Positions 10,528 to 20,495 of a stretch of 64,000 nt of DNA are shown here, piece after piece. Within the stretch, counting starts at the first letter, position 1, and each line of letters opens with the position of its first letter. Under the pieces are notes generated by a model. That model did no database searches. It saw nothing but the letters and a program-made list of their open reading frames with translations, and was not told where the DNA came from. A program made the translations under genes and the position numbers. Origin of the DNA: Pseudomonadota bacterium (GTDB lineage Bacteria > Pseudomonadota > Alphaproteobacteria > Sphingomonadales > Sphingomonadaceae); assembly GCA_020160755.1 (NCBI GenBank), contig JAIUPN010000003.1, forward strand, positions 1 to 64,000. The letters run 5' to 3'.

Positions 10528-11649
10528 ATGGCGAGCCTGCTTCACGATATCCAGCATGACAGCGTAACGATTCCGGTACCGCTGCCGCTCGACAGCGGGC
10601 AGGTGCTGGGATCGGTGACGATCGCCTGGCAGAGCTATGGCGCGTTGAACGCCGACAAGTCGAACGCGGTGCTGATCTGCCACGCGCTGACCGGCGACCA
10701 ATATGTCGCGAGCGATCATCCCGCGACGGGCAAGCCCGGCTGGTGGGCGCGCATGGTCGGTCCGGGCAAGCCGATCGACACCGACCGCTTCCACGTCATC
10801 TGCGCCAATGTGCTCGGCAGCTGCATGGGGACAAGCGGCCCGGCCTCGCCCGACGCCGCGACCGGCGCGCCGCTCGGAATGGCTTTCCCGGTCATCACGA
10901 TCACCGACATGGTGCGCGCGCAGGCGATGCTGCTCGATCATCTCGGCATCGCGCGGCTTCATGCCGTCGTCGGCGGGTCGATGGGCGGCATGCAGACACT
11001 CGCCTGGGCCGCGACCTATCCCGAGCGCCTCGGCTCGGCGCTCGTCATCGCCAGCGCGGCGCGGCATTCGGCGCAGAATATTGCGTTCCACGAGGTCGGA
11101 CGGCAGGCGATCATGGCCGACCCCGACTGGCAGGACGGCCAATATTACGGCAGCGCGCGCGCGCCTACCAAAGGCCTCGCGGTCGCGCGCATGGCGGCGC
11201 ACATCACCTATTTGTCCGAGGAAGGGCTGACCGAAAAGTTCGGCCGCCGCCTTCAGGCGCGCGACATCAAGAGCTTCGGCTTCGACGCCGACTTCCAGAT
11301 CGAATCCTACCTGCGGCATCAGGGGCTCGCCTTTACCGACCGCTTCGACGCCAACGCCTATCTCTATATCACCCGCGCGATGGATTATTTCGATCTCGCC
11401 GATCCGCACGACGGGCGCCTCGCCGGCGCCTTCGCCGGGTCGAAAGACGTTCGCTTCACGCTCGTCAGCTTCGACACCGACTGGCTCTATCCGACCTCCG
11501 AATCGCGGCGCGTCGTACAGGCCCTGCAAAGCGTCGGCGCGGCGGCGAGCTTCGTCGAACTGTCGGCGCCCTTCGGCCACGACAGCTTCCTCCTCGACGT
11601 CCCCGCGCTCGACCGCCTCGTCGCAGGCGCCTTGGGATCGGGTTTCTGA
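10528..11649 (+). CDS. metX: homoserine O-acyltransferase MetX
   Basis: A 373-residue alpha/beta-hydrolase-fold enzyme that acylates homoserine as the first committed step of methionine synthesis. The nucleophile elbow is GGSMGGMQ, the acid residue lies in SFDTDWLYP and the histidine in FGHDSFLL. Acetyl-CoA or succinyl-CoA specificity cannot be settled from family membership alone. The stop overlaps the metW start as TGATG. I looked for a SAM riboswitch in the short gap upstream and saw none. Confidence 0.95.
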   Translation: MASLLHDIQHDSVTIPVPLPLDSGQVLGSVTIAWQSYGALNADKSNAVLICHALTGDQYVASDHPATGKPGWWARMVGPGKPIDTDRFHVICANVLGSCMGTSGPASPDAATGAPLGMAFPVITITDMVRAQAMLLDHLGIARLHAVVGGSMGGMQTLAWAATYPERLGSALVIASAARHSAQNIAFHEVGRQAIMADPDWQDGQYYGSARAPTKGLAVARMAAHITYLSEEGLTEKFGRRLQARDIKSFGFDADFQIESYLRHQGLAFTDRFDANAYLYITRAMDYFDLADPHDGRLAGAFAGSKDVRFTLVSFDTDWLYPTSESRRVVQALQSVGAAASFVELSAPFGHDSFLLDVPALDRLVAGALGSGF

Positions 11650-12233
11650 TGGCGCTGCGTCCCGACCTTGCGATCATCGCCGATGCGGTTCCCGCCGCGT
11701 CGCGCGTGCTCGACGTCGGTTGCGGCGACGGCGAGCTGATGGTTGCGCTGCGCAACAAGGGGGTCGACGCGCGCGGGCTGGAGATCGACGCGGCGAACGT
11801 CACCGCGGCGATCGCGCGCGGCCAGTCGGTGGTGCAGGGCGACGCCAACCGCGACCTTGCCGATTATCCCGACGACGCCTTCGACTATGCGATCCTGTCG
11901 CAGACGCTCCAGACGACCGAGCGCCCCGACCGCGTCGTCGACGAGCTGCTGCGCATCGCGCCGCGCGCCTTCGTCAGCTTTCCCAATTTCGCGCATTGGC
12001 GGATCCGGCTCGCACTCCTGTGGGGCGGGCGGATGCCGGTGACGCGGCTGCTGCCCGTCGCCTGGTATGAAACGCCGAACATCCACCATGTCACGGTCAG
12101 CGATTTCCGCGACCTCGTGCGCGACAAGGGCATCGCGGTCGAACGCGTCTGGCATCTTTCGGGCGACCGGCCGACGAGCGACGCCGCCGCGAGCTGGCGC
12201 GCCGAACATGCGATCTTCCTGATTTCGCGTTAA
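11649..12233 (+). CDS. metW: methionine biosynthesis protein MetW
   Basis: A 194-residue SAM-methyltransferase-fold protein that in many proteobacteria is encoded with metX and supports homoserine acylation. [10 protein letters not shown] (residues 21-30) is the SAM-binding loop, and the conserved [11 protein letters not shown] and SFPNFAHW stretches identify MetW. It overlaps metX by one base and ends one base before the convergent tetR stop, so there is no room for a separate terminator. Confidence 0.94.
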   Translation: MALRPDLAIIADAVPAASRVLDVGCGDGELMVALRNKGVDARGLEIDAANVTAAIARGQSVVQGDANRDLADYPDDAFDYAILSQTLQTTERPDRVVDELLRIAPRAFVSFPNFAHWRIRLALLWGGRMPVTRLLPVAWYETPNIHHVTVSDFRDLVRDKGIAVERVWHLSGDRPTSDAAASWRAEHAIFLISR

Positions 12234-12234
12234 G

Positions 12235-12870
12235 TCAGTCGCGCTTCTTCAGCCCGTTCGCGAGCAGGTCGTTCGCGATGCGCGCAATCTCGGCTATGTC
12301 GGTCTCTTCGTCCCACAGGCCGTAACGCATCCCGAGGAACACGTTCATCCCGCCGATCGCCCACGCGTGGATCTCGCTGACGTCATCGCGGATCTCGCCG
12401 CGCGCCGCGCCGTTTTCGAGCCGCTGGCGGACGCGCGCAACCGTGGTCTCATAATGGCGGCGATAGCTCGCATAATCGACGAACTCGGCCTCATCGATGA
12501 TCCGGTAGATCTCCTTATGCTCACGCACGAAGCCCAGATAGGATTCGAGCCCGATGCGTTCGGCGCTGATCTCGTCGGGCGCCGCCTGCACGAGCGGCGT
12601 GACATGGTCGCGTAACTGTTCGCTCATATAGCGGACGAGCGCCTGGAAGATTTCCTCTTTCGAATCGAAATAGGTGTAGAAGCTGCCGAGCGCGGTCCCG
12701 GCGCGGCGGGTGATCGCGCTGATCGACGCTTCGTGGAAGCCGCGCTCGCCGAATTCGATCGCCGCCGCGTCGAGCAGCTTGCGCAGCGTCCGACGCCCGC
12801 GCTCGGTCCGCGGCGTTTTGTCGCGCGGCTCGCTCTCGGCATGTTCTGTCGCGACTGGCGGCTGATCCAT
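12235..12870 (-). CDS. TetR-family transcriptional regulator
   Basis: A 211-residue repressor-type regulator. The helix-turn-helix domain spans about residues 26-75 (LLDAAAIEFGERGF, then GTALGSFYTYFDSKEEIF), followed by an all-helical ligand-binding domain. The ATG at 12870 is used; the longer frame upstream crosses the receptor gene on the other strand. It is divergent from a TonB-dependent receptor, and a palindrome at 12951-12966 between them is the likely operator. The ligand is unknown; control of receptor expression is inference from layout. Confidence 0.9.
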   Translation of the reverse strand: MDQPPVATEHAESEPRDKTPRTERGRRTLRKLLDAAAIEFGERGFHEASISAITRRAGTALGSFYTYFDSKEEIFQALVRYMSEQLRDHVTPLVQAAPDEISAERIGLESYLGFVREHKEIYRIIDEAEFVDYASYRRHYETTVARVRQRLENGAARGEIRDDVSEIHAWAIGGMNVFLGMRYGLWDEETDIAEIARIANDLLANGLKKRD

Positions 12871-12950
12871 AAACTGCCCTTGCCTCCCCTCCGTCGCTGC
12901 ATCGTGGCTTTTTCGCACCACTGGCAAGCAAAAAACGACGGCTGCACATT

Positions 12951-12966
12951 CCAAGTTGAAACTTGG
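12951..12966. promoter_or_regulatory. palindromic operator candidate for TetR
   Basis: CCAAGTTGAAACTTGG is a perfect 7-bp inverted repeat with a 2-base centre. It lies in the 195-bp gap between the divergent tetR and TonB-dependent receptor genes, 81 bases before the regulator start and 100 before the receptor start. Length and symmetry fit a TetR dimer site. Confidence 0.6.
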
Positions 12967-13065
12967 TTCATGTTTCATTATTGGAAGCGGCGCGGCTTGG
13001 CAAGCACCAGCCCAAGAAAACCGACAAGGGTGGCGAGGGGCCGCCCACCACATGGGAGAGTCTTC

Positions 13066-15429
13066 ATGCGTCCTTTCGCCCGCTCGCTGCGCCGTGCCGT
13101 CCTCGCTACCAGCGCGCTTTCCATGATCGCCTTCGCGCCCCCCGTCTTCGCACAGGAAGAGGGCGCAAGCACCGACGGCAGCGACAATGAGATCATCGTG
13201 ACGGCACGCCGCCGCGAAGAATCGCTGCTCGATGTGCCGATCGCGGTCACCGCTTACTCGGGCGCAGCGCTCGAACAGTCGGGCGCGGCCGACATCACCG
13301 CCATTTCCGATACGACGCCGAACGTCACGCTGGAAAATTCGCGCGCAACCAACTCGACGCTGACCGCCTTCATTCGCGGCGTTGGCCAGCAGGATCCGGT
13401 GGGCGGGTTCGAGGCGGGTGTCGGCATCTATCTCGACGACGTGTATCTCAACCGCCCGCAGGCCGCCGTCCTCGATATCTATGATGTCGAACGGATCGAG
13501 ATTCTGCGCGGTCCGCAAGGCACGCTCTATGGCCGCAACACCATTGGCGGTGCGGTCAAATATGTCACCAAGACGCTGCCGCAGGATTTTTCGCTGAAGA
13601 TGCGCGCAACCTACGGAACCTATGATCAGGCCGAAGGCGTGATCACCGCCAGCGCGCCGATCGGGGACCTGCTCCGCGTCGGCGGATCGGTTGCGCGGCT
13701 GTCGCGCGGCGGCTTCGGCAAGAATCTGCCCACCGGGCTCGACAATTATAACAAGGATATCTGGGCAGGCCGCGGCACCGTCGAATTCGGTGGCTATGGC
13801 GAACCGATCCTGATCCGCATTTCGGGCGATTACACCAAGGACAAGTCGCAGCCGCGCGGCGGGCATCGCCTGATCCGCAGCCTCCGGACCGGTACCCCGG
13901 TGCTCGACGATGTCTATGATACCCGCGGCGGCCTCGTCACGCCCAAGCAGGACATCGAAGCCTATGGCCTCGCGATGAATGTGTCGGCCGAACTGTCGGA
14001 CACGATCACGGTGCGCAGCATCAGCGCCTGGCGCAAGGACACCAGTTTCGGTCCCATCGATTTCGACGCGCTGCCGGCGGTCGACGTTGATGTTCCGGGC
14101 ATCTACAAAAATGAGCAGATCAGCCAGGAATTCCAGCTACTTTACGAAAGCGACCGGCTGAACGGTCTGGTCGGCTTCTATTATCTCAACGCGTCGGCCA
14201 TCACCAATTTCGACGTGCTGCTCTACACCACGGGCAATCTGCTCAACTTGCCGCAGTTTTCATCCTACACCGCAGGCACGGTGAAGACCGACACATGGTC
14301 CGTCTTCGGCGATTTCACCTACGACATCACCGACCAGCTTTCGATCTCGCTGGGCGGTCGTTACACCTCGGATGTCCGCGATGCGCGTATCCTGAAGCAA
14401 CGCCGCATCCTCGGCCCCGACCCCCAGCTCGGTGGTATTGCGCCCGTCGCGCTGGTCACCGATTCCGATTTCAAGGGGTCGCGGAAGTTCACCAAATTCA
14501 CCCCGCGCGCGTCGATTTCGTTCAAGCCGACCGACGACCATCTGATCTATGCGTCCTATTCGAGCGGCTTCAAGGGCGGCGGCTTCGATCCGCGCGGCAA
14601 CTCCACGGGCGCGCCCGATACCAACCGCGACGGCGTGCGCAGCTATGACGAGATTTTCAGCTTCCTGACCTTCGATCCCGAAACGGTCAACAGCTACGAA
14701 ATCGGCTATAAGGGGTCGCTGGCCGATGGCCGGTTGCGTCTGGCCGTCACGGGCTTCCGCGCCGATTACAAGGATGTCCAGATTCCGGGTTCGGTCGGCG
14801 TCGACAACAATGGCGATGGCGTGTTCGAAACCTTTGCCGGGATCACCACCAACGCCTCGAAGGCCCGCCTGCAGGGGGTTGAAGTCGAAAGCTCCGCCAC
14901 GCTGGCGCGCGATTTCGCCGGCGACGGATCGGCGATCAATCTGGCGGGGACGCTCGGCTATATCGATGGGAAATATCTGAAGTTCATCAACAATCTGGGC
15001 GTCGATGTCGCCGATTTCCGGCGCATCCAGAACACGCCCACATGGACGGCATCGGGCACGCTTTCCGGGCAGTTCCCGGGTTTCTCGGGATCGATCAACG
15101 CGTCGACCACGCTGTCCTATCGCAGCAAGACCACCCAGTTCGAAACCCCCAGCCCGTTCCTCGATCAGAAGGGCTATGCGTTGTGGGATGCGAATCTGGT
15201 CTGGTCGTCGAGCGATGACAGCTTCTCGATCGGCCTCCATGCCAAGAACATCCTCGACAAGCAGTACAAGACGTCCGGCTATCAATTTGTCGCGGTCAAT
15301 CCGACGACGGGTGCGCCGATCCTCACGCAGGCTGGCAATGTCACGCCTTCGCTGGGACAGGAAGGCGTGGTCACCGCCTTCTACGGCAATCCGCGCCAGG
15401 TCTTCGTCACCGGCACGGTCAAATTCTGA
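13066..15429 (+). CDS. TonB-dependent receptor
   Basis: A 787-residue outer-membrane receptor. A signal peptide ends near residue 29 (VFAQ), a TonB-box-like stretch with NEIIVTARR follows at 41-49, then the plug domain (about 55-165, with VERIEILRGPQGTLYGRN) and a 22-strand-type barrel ending in GTVKF with the terminal Phe needed for barrel assembly. GGGAGAG precedes the ATG. Receptors of this kind in sphingomonads import siderophores, vitamins or plant and aromatic compounds; the substrate is not readable here. The divergent TetR gene and the shared palindrome suggest induction by its ligand. Confidence 0.93.
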   Translation: MRPFARSLRRAVLATSALSMIAFAPPVFAQEEGASTDGSDNEIIVTARRREESLLDVPIAVTAYSGAALEQSGAADITAISDTTPNVTLENSRATNSTLTAFIRGVGQQDPVGGFEAGVGIYLDDVYLNRPQAAVLDIYDVERIEILRGPQGTLYGRNTIGGAVKYVTKTLPQDFSLKMRATYGTYDQAEGVITASAPIGDLLRVGGSVARLSRGGFGKNLPTGLDNYNKDIWAGRGTVEFGGYGEPILIRISGDYTKDKSQPRGGHRLIRSLRTGTPVLDDVYDTRGGLVTPKQDIEAYGLAMNVSAELSDTITVRSISAWRKDTSFGPIDFDALPAVDVDVPGIYKNEQISQEFQLLYESDRLNGLVGFYYLNASAITNFDVLLYTTGNLLNLPQFSSYTAGTVKTDTWSVFGDFTYDITDQLSISLGGRYTSDVRDARILKQRRILGPDPQLGGIAPVALVTDSDFKGSRKFTKFTPRASISFKPTDDHLIYASYSSGFKGGGFDPRGNSTGAPDTNRDGVRSYDEIFSFLTFDPETVNSYEIGYKGSLADGRLRLAVTGFRADYKDVQIPGSVGVDNNGDGVFETFAGITTNASKARLQGVEVESSATLARDFAGDGSAINLAGTLGYIDGKYLKFINNLGVDVADFRRIQNTPTWTASGTLSGQFPGFSGSINASTTLSYRSKTTQFETPSPFLDQKGYALWDANLVWSSSDDSFSIGLHAKNILDKQYKTSGYQFVAVNPTTGAPILTQAGNVTPSLGQEGVVTAFYGNPRQVFVTGTVKF

Positions 15430-15453
15430 GCCGGCATACGGAAAAAAGGGGGG

Positions 15454-15483
15454 AAAGGGGCGTCCGTCGCGGCGCCCCTTTTT
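15454..15483. terminator. rho-independent terminator, receptor gene
   Basis: AAAGGGGCG (15454-15462) pairs with CGCCCCTTT (15473-15481) around a 10-base loop, followed by more T residues. It lies between the receptor stop and the convergent CoA-transferase stop. The A tract on one side and T tract on the other mean it could serve both genes. Confidence 0.8.
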
Positions 15484-16620
15484 CTATGGCGTAAGCGGCG
15501 GCGCCCCGGCGCGCGCGACCATGCGTTCGCCGTCGATGACAATCGGACTCGCGACGCCGTCGATCGATGCGCCTTCCGGACAGAAGCGCATCCCGCGCGC
15601 CTGAACCTGCGGATCGGCAAAGACCTGCGCGAGGTCGTTGATCGGCCCCGCGGGAACCCCCTCGGCCTCGAGTGCGAGCGACAGCGGCTGCGCGTCCCAT
15701 GCGGCGATCTTTGCCGCGAGCAGCGGAATCAGTTCGGCCCGGTTCGCGAGCCGCGCGGCGTTATTGACGAAACGCGGATCGTCGGCCCATTCGGGGACGC
15801 CCAGTATCGCGCAGAGCTTGCGATACTGCCCGTCGTTGCCGACCGCGATCACGAGCTGACCGTCGGCGGTCGCAAAGACCTGATACGGCACGACATTGAC
15901 GTGCGCGTTGCCCATCCGCTTCGGCACCATCCCGCTCGCGAGATAATTGGCGGCCTGATTGGCGAGCACCGCGACCTGACTGTCGAGCAGCGCCATGTCG
16001 ACATGCGCGCCCGCCCCGGTGACGTCACGGCGTCGCAGCGCCGCAAGAATCGCGACGGTGGAATACATGCCGGTGAAGATGTCGGCGTAGGCGATCCCGG
16101 CCTTTTGCGGCGCTCCGTCGGGCTCGCCGGTCAGCGACATGAAGCCGCTCATCGCCTGAACGATATAGTCATAGCCCGCGCGGTGCGCATAGGGTCCGGT
16201 CTGACCGAAGCCGGTGATCGAGCAGACGACCAGCTGCGGGAAATCGGCACACAGCCGCGCGGGGTCGAGCCCGTATTTGACCAGCCCGCCGACCTTGTAA
16301 TTCTCGATCACGACATCGGCATCGGCGAGCAGCGCGCGCACTTCCGCCTGTCCTTCGTCGGTCGCGATGTCGATCGCGACGCTCTGCTTGCCGCGGTTGC
16401 AGCTGTGATAATAAGCCGCGCCCAGATTCTCGCCGCCCGCGCCGGTGACGAAGGGCGGCCCCCATTCGCGCGTATCGTCGCCCGCGCCCGGCCGCTCGAC
16501 CTTGATCACCTCGGCGCCGAGGTCGGCGAGCAATTGCCCGCACCAGGGACCCGCGAGCACCCGCGCCAGTTCAACGACGCGGATGCCCTGCAAAGGTTTC
16601 AAGCCCAAGGGCTCAGGCAA
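15484..16620 (-). CDS. family III CoA-transferase, likely glutarate-specific
   Basis: A 378-residue CaiB/BaiF (formyl-CoA transferase) family protein that moves CoA between carboxylic acids. The N-terminal [14 protein letters not shown] start ([15 protein letters not shown]), the nucleotide-binding VIKVERP and the conserved Asp in [11 protein letters not shown] are present. It starts inside the end of the glutaryl-CoA dehydrogenase gene (8-base overlap), so it would be made together with that enzyme. By analogy with the succinyl-CoA:glutarate CoA-transferase of other organisms, it could activate glutarate to glutaryl-CoA. The exact substrate is inference. Confidence 0.88.
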   Translation of the reverse strand: MPEPLGLKPLQGIRVVELARVLAGPWCGQLLADLGAEVIKVERPGAGDDTREWGPPFVTGAGGENLGAAYYHSCNRGKQSVAIDIATDEGQAEVRALLADADVVIENYKVGGLVKYGLDPARLCADFPQLVVCSITGFGQTGPYAHRAGYDYIVQAMSGFMSLTGEPDGAPQKAGIAYADIFTGMYSTVAILAALRRRDVTGAGAHVDMALLDSQVAVLANQAANYLASGMVPKRMGNAHVNVVPYQVFATADGQLVIAVGNDGQYRKLCAILGVPEWADDPRFVNNAARLANRAELIPLLAAKIAAWDAQPLSLALEAEGVPAGPINDLAQVFADPQVQARGMRFCPEGASIDGVASPIVIDGERMVARAGAPPLTP

Positions 16621-17815
16621 AGGCCGAAATGCCCGTGATCGCGCGGCCGAGGATCAGCGCATGGACATCGTGCGTGCCTTCATAGGTGTTCACCGTCTCG
16701 AGATTCACCGCGTGGCGGATGACGTGGTAATCGGCCGAAATGCCGTTGCCGCCATGCATATCGCGCGCGACGCGCGCGATATCGAGCGCCTTGCCGCAAT
16801 TGTTGCGCTTCAAAAGGCTGATCGCGTCGGGGACGAGCCGCCCCTCGTCGATCAGCCGGCCGACGCGCAGCGCCGCCTGTGTTCCGAGCGCGATTTCGGT
16901 GAGCATGTTGGCGAGCTTGAGCTGGACGATCTGATTCGCCGCGAGCGGGCGTCCGAACTGCTTGCGCTCGCCGGTGTAATTGCGCGCCGCTTCATAGCAG
17001 AATTCGGCGGCACCCATCGCGCCCCAGCCGATGCCGTAGCGCGCGCGGTTGAGGCAGCCGAACGGCCCCTTGAGGCCCGAAACATGCGGCAACAGCGCAT
17101 CCTCGCCGACCTCGACCGAATCCATGACGATTTCACCGGTGACCGAGGCACGCAGGCTGACCTTGCCCTCGATCTTCGGCGCCGACAGGCCCTTCATGCC
17201 CTTTTCGAGCACGAAACCGCGGATCGCGCCGTCGTGCGCGTCGGACTTGGCCCATACGACGAAAACGTCGGCGATCGGCGAGTTGGTGATCCACATCTTC
17301 GCGCCCTTGAGGCGATATCCGCCTGCAATCTTCTCGGCGCGCGTGCGCATGCCGCCGGGGTCGCTGCCGGCGTCGGGCTCGGTGAGGCCAAAGCAGCCGA
17401 CGAGTTCGCCCGAGGTCAGCCCCGGCAGAAACTTCCGCTTCTGCTCTTCGCTGCCATAGGCGTTGATCGGGTGGATCACGAGGCTGCTCTGCACCGAGCA
17501 GGCCGAACGATAGCCCGAATCGATCCGTTCGACTTCGCGGGCGATGAGGCCATAGCTGACATAGTTCAGCCCGGCCCCGCCATATTCGGGGTCGATCGTC
17601 GCGCCGAGCAGGCCGAGCGCGCCCATTTCGGACATGATCTCGCGATCGAAGCGCTCGTCGAGGAACGCCGAGGTGACGCGCGGCAACAGCGCATCGGTCG
17701 CATAGGATCGCGCGGTGTCGCGGACCATCCGCTCCTCTTCGCTCAGCTCTGCGTCGAGCTGAAGGGGATCGAGCGGGTCGAGCGCTTCGATGCGCTGCGG
17801 GTCGGCGAGGGCCAT
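16613..17815 (-). CDS. gcdH: glutaryl-CoA dehydrogenase
   Basis: A 400-residue acyl-CoA dehydrogenase family flavoprotein, most like glutaryl-CoA dehydrogenase, which oxidises and decarboxylates glutaryl-CoA to crotonyl-CoA in lysine, tryptophan and benzoate breakdown. FAD-binding stretches are [16 protein letters not shown] and MWITNSP. The catalytic Glu is in [16 protein letters not shown] near the C-terminus, and [11 protein letters not shown] is typical of this subgroup. It overlaps the CoA-transferase gene downstream, which supports the glutarate assignment over a general acyl-CoA dehydrogenase. Confidence 0.9.
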   Translation of the reverse strand: MALADPQRIEALDPLDPLQLDAELSEEERMVRDTARSYATDALLPRVTSAFLDERFDREIMSEMGALGLLGATIDPEYGGAGLNYVSYGLIAREVERIDSGYRSACSVQSSLVIHPINAYGSEEQKRKFLPGLTSGELVGCFGLTEPDAGSDPGGMRTRAEKIAGGYRLKGAKMWITNSPIADVFVVWAKSDAHDGAIRGFVLEKGMKGLSAPKIEGKVSLRASVTGEIVMDSVEVGEDALLPHVSGLKGPFGCLNRARYGIGWGAMGAAEFCYEAARNYTGERKQFGRPLAANQIVQLKLANMLTEIALGTQAALRVGRLIDEGRLVPDAISLLKRNNCGKALDIARVARDMHGGNGISADYHVIRHAVNLETVNTYEGTHDVHALILGRAITGISAFA

Positions 17816-17864
17816 GGAACGGGCTTTCTCTCTAAAGGGCGGGCAGCCCTTACCGGATTGCGCG

Positions 17865-18779
17865 CTATGGGGTCGGTTCGGCCGCTTTCGGGGCCATCGC
17901 GGCAGCGGGGCTGTCGCGCGGTTCCAATATCGCCGCGGTCTCGATCAGGTCAAGCGCGCGCCGCGCTTCATGATAACGCCGCGCGTCGATCAGCCAGTCG
18001 GTCGCCGCCGCCGAGCCGGGCATGGCTTCGATCTCGGCAATCGCCTTGTCCGTTTGTCCTCCCGCGAGATAGCGCCGCGCGCGCTCGAGCCGTTCGGACG
18101 CGCGCGGCGACTGCGTTCCCGCCGCCCGCACGACGAACAGCTCGCCCAGTTCGCGGCGGAGCCCGGTCCACAGGCTGCCGCTGCCGTCGCCGTTCCGCCC
18201 GACGAGTTGCGGCGCCAGCGTATCGAGCTCGGCACGAAGCTGTTCGAGCGTCACCGGTTCGCGCGAGGTGTCGATGATCGTTTTCACCGCATTGGGCTGA
18301 TCGTCGCCAAAACGCAGCCGGAGCTGCGCATCGAGATAGCCCAATGACAAGCCGCGATCGAGCGCGCGCCGGACCGCGAAGGCGACAAGCAGCCCTTCGG
18401 CGCGCGATGCGTTGCCCGATGCCGATTCGGCTTCGAGCGTGATTCGCGACAATCGTTGTTCGAGTTCGGCAACGCGCACCGCGAGCGCGTTGGCGCCGTC
18501 GACGGGCGCGACGACCAGCGGCTGACCGTCGGGCGCAACCTTCGCCGCGCCGCCCGCAACGAGGAGCGGATTCTCCGCCCCCGCGGGCGGCTCGATCACT
18601 TTTGTGACAGACGGCATATTATCGCCCGTCAACCAGCGATTTACCGCCCATCCGCCCGCAGCGATTCCGATCAGGAGCAGGAGGAGGGCGCCAAGGCCGA
18701 CCGCGCGGAACGATAGCCCTCTCGTCGGGACCGCCTCGTCCTGCGCGGGCGAGGTGGTGTCGATACTGTCGATTGCCAT
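17865..18779 (-). CDS. mitofilin/Mic60-like inner membrane protein
   Basis: A 304-residue protein with an N-terminal cytoplasmic stretch, one transmembrane helix (about residues 28-48), a predicted coiled coil (about 95-130, [19 protein letters not shown]) and an all-helical C-terminal part with [20 protein letters not shown]. This is the layout of the alphaproteobacterial COG4223/Mic60 family, related to mitochondrial mitofilin that shapes cristae. The family is typically encoded beside hemD, as here: it follows hemD by 19 bases in the hemC-hemD operon. It is at the short end for the family. No enzymatic function is visible. Confidence 0.78.
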   Translation of the reverse strand: MAIDSIDTTSPAQDEAVPTRGLSFRAVGLGALLLLLIGIAAGGWAVNRWLTGDNMPSVTKVIEPPAGAENPLLVAGGAAKVAPDGQPLVVAPVDGANALAVRVAELEQRLSRITLEAESASGNASRAEGLLVAFAVRRALDRGLSLGYLDAQLRLRFGDDQPNAVKTIIDTSREPVTLEQLRAELDTLAPQLVGRNGDGSGSLWTGLRRELGELFVVRAAGTQSPRASERLERARRYLAGGQTDKAIAEIEAMPGSAAATDWLIDARRYHEARRALDLIETAAILEPRDSPAAAMAPKAAEPTP

Positions 18780-18798
18780 GTTTCTCTTTCGAACGACC

Positions 18799-19488
18799 CT
18801 ATTTTGTACCCTTGTGCCACAAAGCACGCGCCTGTGCCAATATTGCGACATCGTCGGGCTGTCCCGCGATGGCGAGGCTGTGCCATCCCTCGCCCGCGGC
18901 GACCGCGACCGCCGGGCTGATCGCGACGAGCGACAGATGGTCGCGCGCGGCGCCCACGAGATCCGAAATGCGGCGTGCCGCGCGCGCCGAATGCGCGAGC
19001 AGCACCGCCGGCGCAGCAATCAGGCCGGACCATTGGGGAGGCGGCGGAACGGGATCGACGGCGTAGCAAGGCAAAGGCGTGATCGCGGCGCCGCGCGTGT
19101 CGAATTCGGACCTGTCGCGCCCGCAAAGCCATAATATGTTTCGGATATTTTCCGACGTCATGACATCAAGAAGCCGGGCGGCATCGGCCGTCCCGGTCAT
19201 CGCCACCGTCAATCCCGCCGCCTCGGCGACGCGCGCGGTCGCGGAGCCGACAGCATAGGCGGGTCGCGACGCCAGACGGGCAAGCCCCGGACCCGCGAGC
19301 CGCACCGCCGCAGCGCTGGTGAGCAGCAGGGCGTCGAAATCGTCGGTGGGCGGCGCGGCCCAATCGACCGGGTGCGCCGCAAAAAGCGGCATTGCGCGCG
19401 CATCGAACCCCATTTCCCTCGCCCGCTCGACCGTCGCGGCATTGCCCGGTTCGGGCCGCGTGACGATCAATGGCAGGCCGCCGGTCAT
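18799..19488 (-). CDS. hemD: uroporphyrinogen-III synthase
   Basis: A 229-residue HemD-family protein, which closes hydroxymethylbilane to uroporphyrinogen III in heme synthesis. The family is poorly conserved; recognisable parts are [19 protein letters not shown] at the start, [13 protein letters not shown] and [14 protein letters not shown]. Position is strong support: it overlaps the hemC stop by 4 bases (ATGA) and is followed by the Mic60-like gene. Confidence 0.88.
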   Translation of the reverse strand: MTGGLPLIVTRPEPGNAATVERAREMGFDARAMPLFAAHPVDWAAPPTDDFDALLLTSAAAVRLAGPGLARLASRPAYAVGSATARVAEAAGLTVAMTGTADAARLLDVMTSENIRNILWLCGRDRSEFDTRGAAITPLPCYAVDPVPPPPQWSGLIAAPAVLLAHSARAARRISDLVGAARDHLSLVAISPAVAVAAGEGWHSLAIAGQPDDVAILAQARALWHKGTK

Positions 19489-20432
19489 CGATGGAACAGG
19501 CGCCGGACGCTGTCGGGCGCTTCGCCGAGCAGGCGGCGCGCCAGCACTTCGGGTGCATCCGAATTCGCGACAACGGCATGTCCGGCAACATGGTCGGCGC
19601 CATCTTCCGAAAAAACCTCGGCGTCGAGGCGGAGCGTGCCGTCATCCAGCCAATGCGCGTGTGCCGCGACCGGCGAGCGGCAATCGCCGCCGAGTGCCGC
19701 GAGAAACGCACGCTCGGCCATCACTGCCCGATGCGTCGGCGCGTGATCGACCGCGGCGAGCAGCGCGCGCGTCGCCGCATCGCCCGCGCGGCATTCGATC
19801 CCGATCGCACCCTGCGACGCCGCGGGAAGCAGCAGGCGCACGTCCTGCACCGCCCCGACATCGTGCATCCCCAGCCGGTCGAGCCCCGCCGCAGCGAGCA
19901 AAGTCGCATCGGCATCGCCGCCGGCGATCTTCGCAAGCCGCGTCGCGACATTGCCGCGCAGCAGCACGGTTTCGAGATCGGGGCGAATGCGCTTCACCTG
20001 CGCCGCGCGGCGCGGGCTGCTCGTTCCGAGCCGCGCCCCTTCCGGCAAATCGGCAATCGAAACCGCATCTATTCCCTCGCGCACGACCAGCCGGTCGCGC
20101 GGATCGGCGCGTTCGAGCATCGCGCCGAGGAAAAAGCGCGCCTCGCGCAGCGTTTCGACGTCTTTCAGCGAATGGACCGCGATATCGATCGTCCCGGCAT
20201 CGAGCGCGGCATCGAGCTCGCGCGTCCACAGCGCCTTGCCGCCGACCTCGGCGAGCGCGCGGTCCTGGATCTTGTCGCCGGTCGCGGTCATCGGCACGAT
20301 TGCGAGCGCGGCCATATCGATGCCGTGGCTGGCAATCAGCGCCGCCATAGCCATATGCGCCTGTGCCATCGCCAGCGGCGACGCGCGCGTGCCGATGCGC
20401 AGCGGGTTTTCGGGGGTTGGAAGCCTATTCAT
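19485..20432 (-). CDS. hemC: porphobilinogen deaminase (hydroxymethylbilane synthase)
   Basis: A 315-residue enzyme that joins four porphobilinogens into hydroxymethylbilane. [14 protein letters not shown] marks the N-terminus, [19 protein letters not shown] the hinge, VHSLKDVET and [11 protein letters not shown] the substrate loops, and the cofactor-bearing Cys lies in [13 protein letters not shown]. Two ATG codons are adjacent (20435 and 20432); the second is used. The gene is divergent from tsaD across about 60 bases and leads the hemC-hemD-Mic60-like operon. Confidence 0.94.
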   Translation of the reverse strand: MNRLPTPENPLRIGTRASPLAMAQAHMAMAALIASHGIDMAALAIVPMTATGDKIQDRALAEVGGKALWTRELDAALDAGTIDIAVHSLKDVETLREARFFLGAMLERADPRDRLVVREGIDAVSIADLPEGARLGTSSPRRAAQVKRIRPDLETVLLRGNVATRLAKIAGGDADATLLAAAGLDRLGMHDVGAVQDVRLLLPAASQGAIGIECRAGDAATRALLAAVDHAPTHRAVMAERAFLAALGGDCRSPVAAHAHWLDDGTLRLDAEVFSEDGADHVAGHAVVANSDAPEVLARRLLGEAPDSVRRLFHR

Positions 20433-20495
20433 CATCCCGCTGCTAGCGCGGCTTGCCCTGCCGATAAAGGGGCGGGTAAAGGAACGCGCAATAAT

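Noticed and set aside
16445..18277. 610-codon plus-strand ORF opposite gcdH
   Set aside because: Antisense shadow, spans several genes and carries no known motif.
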